8,587 nt of DNA, taken from assembly GCA_026415995.1 (NCBI GenBank), contig JAOAGB010000095.1, positions 1 through 8,587 of the forward strand, given 5' to 3'. Below are positions 5,573 to 8,587 of the stretch, in pieces (position 1 is the first letter of the stretch; each line of letters opens with the position of its first letter). Origin of the DNA: Thermodesulfovibrio sp. (lineage in GTDB: Bacteria; Nitrospirota; Thermodesulfovibrionia; Thermodesulfovibrionales; Thermodesulfovibrionaceae). Below the pieces are notes generated by a model. It worked only from the letters and a program-made list of their open reading frames with translations. It did not search any database and was not told where the DNA came from. A program made the translations under genes and the position numbers.

Positions 5573-7382
5573 GTTCAATCCTCCTTAGAGCATTCAAAAT
5601 TCCTTCTATTTCTGCAATTAACTGTTCAGAAGTAAAACCTTCTAATTCCATAGCCTTAGCTGGACAACCAGCTACACATATTCCGCATCCTTCACATAAT
5701 GTATCAATCAATTTAGGTTTTTTAAGCTCAATTTCAATCGCTTTATAGGGACACTGAGTTATACAGATACCACATCCTGTGCATTTATTATAGTCTATTA
5801 TTGCTATAGTAGGTGATTTGGTTATTTTTCCTTCATGTAGTTCAGATAAAATTTTCCCAGAAATTGATATGGCATCTGTTATAGATTCTTCAACGGTCAT
5901 AGCCTCCTTTATTGAACCAGTAAAAAAAATACCTCCTATTTTTTCAAAGGCAGGCTCTTCAGAAATTACTGCTGGGCAGAGAACTAAAATATCTAAGAGA
6001 AATTTTTCATTCCCATGCTTTATTATTAGAGAATCTCTCTGTTGCACTGATAAATTATCTAAATTTTCATATCTTATAATCTTCACCTTCGGGTCTTTTT
6101 TAGCTTTGAAATATAGTTCATACGCTTTTTTACCAGGTAAAACAATTTCTTTAACGAAATGAATTATTGTTGTCTCTGGCAGGTTCTGTCTCAAAATTCT
6201 ATTAAATTTGAAAGCATACTGACAGCATATCTTACTGCAATAGGGTTTATATTTTTCGTCAAGGCTTCCAACACAATGAATTATTCCAATAGTTTCAGGA
6301 ACTTCTCCTTTTTTTGTCAATACCTCACCCTTTGAAGGTCCTTCACTGTTTAATAATTCCTCAAACTCAAGTGAGTTATATACATCTTTGAACTTTCCAT
6401 ATCCTAACTGATGAAAAAAGCTACAATCTAAAAGTTTAAAGCCTGTAGCCAATAAAACCGATCCGATATTGATTATCTCCTCCCTTTGTATCTCATTCAA
6501 ATTAATTGTGTCTGCCACAGGACATTCTTTTATGCAACTATAGCAATCATCCCCTTTAAAGTGTAGACATTTCTCAGTGTCTATTTTAGCTACAGCTGGT
6601 AAACTAATAGGGTCTACTTTTATTGCTCCTACGGGACATACTTCTTCACAAGCAGAACAACCTATACATTTTTTCGGCTCAACATACATTGGCTTTGTAA
6701 GAACTGTGGCATATATATTCCCAAAATATCCCTTTAATTCCTTGACTTCAGAATTTAATCTTAAATCTATCGGGCTATTTAAAATTTCCTCAATCATAGG
6801 ATGAACAAAGCATGGAGCGCAACTTAAATCAGGAAATAACTTTTCGTATATTGCAACCTTGCCACCTAAAGAATTTTCTCTTTCAACTAAATAAACTTTT
6901 TTGCCAGCCTTTGAAAGAGTAAGTCCAGCATTAATACCCGCCACCCCTCCGCCTATAATTAAGATATCTGTAGAAACAGGAATTTCCATGTCAAAAAGCG
7001 GTTTTTGTTTTTTTAATCTTTCCAGCGCTCCCTTAAAGAGGGCATAAGTTTTAAAAGTTGCTGAATTTTTATCTTTAGTCACCCATGCAACTTGTTCTCT
7101 TACATTGACAATATTAACCATATAAGGATTAATTCCGGCATTTTTAGAAATTTCATGAAAAATAGAAGCTTTATTGTGAGGTGAGCAGGTTAGTAGAACT
7201 AACCCTTCTGGCTTTCTATTTCTAAGTAAACTTATTATTTCTCTCTGTGTTTCATCGGCACAAGCCAGTTCAAATTCTTCAATCCATTCAACTTCTCTAA
7301 CAACTAAATCTTTTAATTGATGAAATAAAATTTGGTCTAATATTTGCCCTGCACATCTACAAAAAATAACACCAATATGCAA
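5553..7382 (-). CDS. HdrA-like FAD and iron-sulfur oxidoreductase
   Basis: A 609-residue cytoplasmic protein related to heterodisulfide reductase subunit A, which in classical complexes uses FAD and iron-sulfur clusters for electron bifurcation or distribution. Domain order follows the family. The N-terminal domain has Cys8, Cys10, Cys41 and Cys66 at the usual places, followed by the GINPY...VNVREQVAWV region. An FAD-binding GGGVAG is at 144-149, with GLTLSKAG and VYLVERENSLGG after it and the Cys188-x2-Cys191 pair. An inserted ferredoxin domain has Cys239/242/245/249 and Cys272/280/283/287. The flavin-proximal cysteines are Cys370, Cys382, Cys386 and Cys387 (CVGS...YCSKICC). A C-terminal ferredoxin domain has Cys534/537/540/544 and Cys563/566/569/573. 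The last part of the Rossmann region (about 465-500) looks shorter than in typical HdrA. Translation starts at TTG with a strong AGAGGAG. No HdrB, HdrC, MvhD or QmoB gene is beside it; a KorD-like ferredoxin precedes it and a TusA-like gene overlaps its last 20 bases. The true electron partners and substrate are unknown. Confidence 0.9.
   Translation of the reverse strand: MHIGVIFCRCAGQILDQILFHQLKDLVVREVEWIEEFELACADETQREIISLLRNRKPEGLVLLTCSPHNKASIFHEISKNAGINPYMVNIVNVREQVAWVTKDKNSATFKTYALFKGALERLKKQKPLFDMEIPVSTDILIIGGGVAGINAGLTLSKAGKKVYLVERENSLGGKVAIYEKLFPDLSCAPCFVHPMIEEILNSPIDLRLNSEVKELKGYFGNIYATVLTKPMYVEPKKCIGCSACEEVCPVGAIKVDPISLPAVAKIDTEKCLHFKGDDCYSCIKECPVADTINLNEIQREEIINIGSVLLATGFKLLDCSFFHQLGYGKFKDVYNSLEFEELLNSEGPSKGEVLTKKGEVPETIGIIHCVGSLDEKYKPYCSKICCQYAFKFNRILRQNLPETTIIHFVKEIVLPGKKAYELYFKAKKDPKVKIIRYENLDNLSVQQRDSLIIKHGNEKFLLDILVLCPAVISEEPAFEKIGGIFFTGSIKEAMTVEESITDAISISGKILSELHEGKITKSPTIAIIDYNKCTGCGICITQCPYKAIEIELKKPKLIDTLCEGCGICVAGCPAKAMELEGFTSEQLIAEIEGILNALRRIEHVCNCF
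5580..5586 (-). promoter_or_regulatory. Ribosome binding site for the TusA-like gene
   Basis: AAGGAGG on the minus strand lies inside the end of the HdrA-like gene, seven bases before the ATG at 5572. It is only one base from an in-frame TTG at 5578, which is too close, so it decides for the ATG start. Confidence 0.8.
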
Positions 7383-7388
7383 AAAATT

Positions 7389-7395
7389 CTCCTCT
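7389..7395 (-). promoter_or_regulatory. Ribosome binding site for the HdrA-like gene (decides a TTG start)
   Basis: AGAGGAG on the minus strand ends six bases before a TTG codon at 7382. This strong Shine-Dalgarno match at ideal spacing supports the non-ATG start. The encoded N-terminus (HIGVIFCRC) also matches the usual beginning of HdrA proteins. Confidence 0.75.
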
Positions 7396-7432
7396 GAAAC
7401 TCAAATGTGGAGATATTTTAACACAAAAAAAT

Positions 7433-7660
7433 TTATTCTTCTACATAAACCTCTATAGCAATATCGGGACAGACAACTGCACACATTGCACAGCCAATAC
7501 AATTGTCTGGATTGGCAAAATAGGCTGGAAAATAGCCTGAAGAATTAAAATTTGATGATAGTTCTATACATCCTTTTGGGCAAGTCAAAATGCAATATTT
7601 ACATCCCTTACATCTTTCAGTATCAATTTCTATTTTTCCCTTTTTAACCTTCGTTGGCAT
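7433..7660 (-). CDS. KorD/PorD-like 2x[4Fe-4S] ferredoxin
   Basis: A 75-residue ferredoxin with two classical cluster motifs: Cys17-x2-Cys20-x2-Cys23-x3-Cys27-Pro and Cys54-x2-Cys57-x2-Cys60-x3-Cys64-Pro. The beginning (KGKIEIDTERCKGC), the middle GYFPAYF and the ending CPDIAIEVY closely follow the delta subunit of 2-oxoacid (2-oxoglutarate type):ferredoxin oxidoreductases, which carries electrons between the TPP enzyme core and soluble ferredoxin. In such operons korA, korB and korC normally follow; here an HdrA-like flavoprotein follows instead, so this one may be an electron carrier for that protein. I chose the ATG at 7660 because the homologous region starts right after it. A GTG at 7678 in the same frame would add six residues (MVKIIV); neither start has a convincing ribosome binding site. 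Transcription continues from ccdA, unless the possible promoter in the 39-base gap is used. Confidence 0.88.
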   Translation of the reverse strand: MPTKVKKGKIEIDTERCKGCKYCILTCPKGCIELSSNFNSSGYFPAYFANPDNCIGCAMCAVVCPDIAIEVYVEE

Positions 7661-7667
7661 AACAATA

Positions 7668-7697
7668 ATTTTAACCACTTATAGTATTACAAGTCAA
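7668..7697 (-). promoter_or_regulatory. Possible sigma70-type promoter before the ferredoxin gene
   Basis: On the minus strand the gap after the ccdA stop contains TTGACT (7697-7692), an 18-base spacer and TAAAAT (7673-7668). These are 5/6 matches to the bacterial -35 and -10 boxes. Transcription from it would begin about at the ATG at 7660, giving a leaderless message, which would fit the lack of a Shine-Dalgarno sequence there. In DNA this AT-rich such matches arise by chance, so this is tentative. Confidence 0.25.
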
Positions 7698-7699
7698 AT

Positions 7700-8377
7700 T
7701 CAGAAGGAAACACCTAAAATCATAAATAACCCTAATATTATAAGTATTACTCCTAAAATATAATTAATCCATCGAAATATCTTAACATATCTTTTTAAAT
7801 ATCTCATTGTCGCATCAATTAACATGGAGGATATAATGAAAGGAATTGCTATGCCTAAGGAGTATGCTCCAAGAATTTTCACGCCTGCAAATAAATTACC
7901 ACTCATACTTGAATAGACAAGAATGCTTCCTAAAATAGGTCCAATACAAGGAGACCAACCTGCAGCAAATCCTACACCTATGAGGAAAGCTCCTATAGGC
8001 GTTCCCATTTTATGAAGATTGATATTTATTCTGAACTCTCTCATTAAAAACCCGCTTTTTATTAATCCAATTAAAAGAATTCCAAATAAGATTAAAATAA
8101 GTCCGCCAATGACTCTCCAAATATCTTGATAATCAATAAAAATGCTACCTATAATGGAACTCCCCACACCCATAGCTACATAAATAGTCGAAAAACCTGC
8201 GACAAACATTAAAGTATGAAACAGAATGCGAAGTCTCGAACTGCCCTTAGAGATTTCTGCAGTAGAAAGACCAGTAAAAAGTGAAATATAAACAGGAATT
8301 AAAGGCAGAATACAAGGTGAAAAGAAACTTAAAATTCCCCCAATAAATGCTGTAGTAATACCTATCTCATTATTCAT
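7700..8377 (-). CDS. ccdA: CcdA-like cytochrome c biogenesis / thiol-disulfide transmembrane protein
   Basis: A 225-residue very hydrophobic protein of the DsbD transmembrane-domain (CcdA) family. These inner-membrane proteins pass reducing equivalents from cytoplasmic thioredoxin to periplasmic thiol proteins, for cytochrome c maturation or disulfide reduction. The two expected redox cysteines are visible: Cys22 in SFFSPCILPLIP and Cys144 in GWSPCIGPILG, the two halves of the pseudo-symmetric family motif. About six membrane segments can be seen, near residues 8-34, 51-76, 87-107, 127-155, 164-185 and 203-223. Length fits the short CcdA form, without the extra periplasmic domains of full DsbD. 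The ATG start lies in an ATGA overlap with the upstream MogA/MoaB stop, and I see no good Shine-Dalgarno sequence, so translation is probably coupled. No periplasmic thioredoxin (ResA/CcmG type) or cytochrome c gene is in the window. Its real partner could instead belong to the iron-sulfur/TusA block downstream. Confidence 0.9.
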   Translation of the reverse strand: MNNEIGITTAFIGGILSFFSPCILPLIPVYISLFTGLSTAEISKGSSRLRILFHTLMFVAGFSTIYVAMGVGSSIIGSIFIDYQDIWRVIGGLILILFGILLIGLIKSGFLMREFRININLHKMGTPIGAFLIGVGFAAGWSPCIGPILGSILVYSSMSGNLFAGVKILGAYSLGIAIPFIISSMLIDATMRYLKRYVKIFRWINYILGVILIILGLFMILGVSF

Positions 8378-8587
8378 TGAGCACAGTCAGAAGGATCGCC
8401 CTTAAGTTTATCAATGGCATGAGGGAGAGCATCTAATATAACTTCTAGAGATTCTTTTACTGCCTTGGGGCTACCCGGAAGATTAATTATTAAGGTTTTA
8501 CCCTTTATCCCAGCTACTGCTCTTGATAATATGGCTTTTTTTGTTTTTTTAAATCCTTCCCACCTAATTGCTTCAGCAATTCCTGGC
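8374..8587 (-). CDS. MogA/MoaB-family molybdenum cofactor protein (partial, C-terminal end only)
   Basis: Only the last 70 codons and the TGA stop are in the window; the N-terminal part lies beyond base 8587. The reading frame begins PGIAEAIRWEGF, continues with AILSRAVAGIKGKTLIINLPGS and PKAVKES, and ends GDPSDCAQ. The SRAVAGI-GKTLIINLPGSPKAV block is the characteristic C-terminal signature of the MogA/MoaB molybdopterin-binding fold, in which the GSPKA loop helps hold molybdopterin. These cytoplasmic proteins adenylylate molybdopterin (MogA) or act at a related step of molybdenum or tungsten cofactor synthesis. MogA cannot be separated from MoaB with the N-terminus missing. Its stop overlaps the start of the next gene (ccdA-like) in an ATGA, so the two are probably co-transcribed. 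The short tail ending in Asp-Cys-Ala-Gln lies beyond the conserved fold. Confidence 0.9.
   Translation of the reverse strand, partial: PGIAEAIRWEGFKKTKKAILSRAVAGIKGKTLIINLPGSPKAVKESLEVILDALPHAIDKLKGDPSDCAQ

Noticed and set aside
5548..6804. Open frames on the plus strand opposite the HdrA-like gene
   Set aside because: They lie antisense to clear ferredoxin and FAD motifs and resemble no protein family.
7383..7432. T-rich stretch after the ferredoxin stop as a rho-independent terminator
   Set aside because: There is a run of T on the minus strand right after the stop but no GC-rich inverted repeat before it; the region mainly serves as the leader of the HdrA-like gene.
7433..8377. CRISPR, tandem repeats, insertion sequence or tRNA in this or other parts of the window
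   Set aside because: No repeated units, terminal inverted repeats, transposase-like frames or cloverleaf-type sequence were noticed on reading either strand.

Overview
The window is AT-rich, and every gene I can support lies on the minus strand, reading from base 8587 down to base 1. Genes are packed tightly: most junctions are 4-base ATGA overlaps or 19-23 base overlaps, and the largest true gap is about 50 bases. There is no tRNA, rRNA, insertion sequence or CRISPR array. The gene types (an HdrA-type flavin/iron-sulfur protein, a TusA-like protein, KorD-type ferredoxin, CcdA, and a HAMP-PAS kinase) and the AT-rich composition suggest an anaerobic, possibly thermophilic sulfur-metabolising bacterium. 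A Thermodesulfovibrio-like Nitrospirota is my best guess; this is inference from gene style, not from a database match.

In the order of transcription: (1) the C-terminal end of a MogA/MoaB-type molybdenum cofactor protein (8587-8374); (2) a redox and sulfur block consisting of a CcdA-like membrane thiol-disulfide transporter, a two-cluster KorD-like ferredoxin, an HdrA-like flavoprotein with many iron-sulfur clusters, and a TusA-like sulfur carrier whose gene overlaps the end of the HdrA-like gene; (3) a sensory block consisting of a secreted type-6 periplasmic binding protein, a membrane histidine kinase and a receiver-only response regulator, all overlapping; (4) an enzyme pair, an isochorismatase-family cysteine hydrolase and a PHP-domain metal-dependent phosphoesterase; (5) a membrane-anchored TPR protein; and (6) the first 12 codons of what looks like a type IV prepilin-like protein, cut off by the window edge.

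The most interesting part is the redox block. An HdrA-like protein is present without HdrB or HdrC, its gene overlaps that of a single-cysteine sulfur carrier, and just upstream is a ferredoxin of the kind that normally belongs to 2-oxoacid:ferredoxin oxidoreductases, yet no other subunits of such an enzyme are seen. A plausible reading is a cytoplasmic module that moves electrons and perhaps sulfane sulfur, with CcdA connecting it to the periplasm. The sensory block is the second point of interest: a solute-binding protein with no permease, translationally coupled to a two-component system, suggests that it serves ligand sensing instead of transport.
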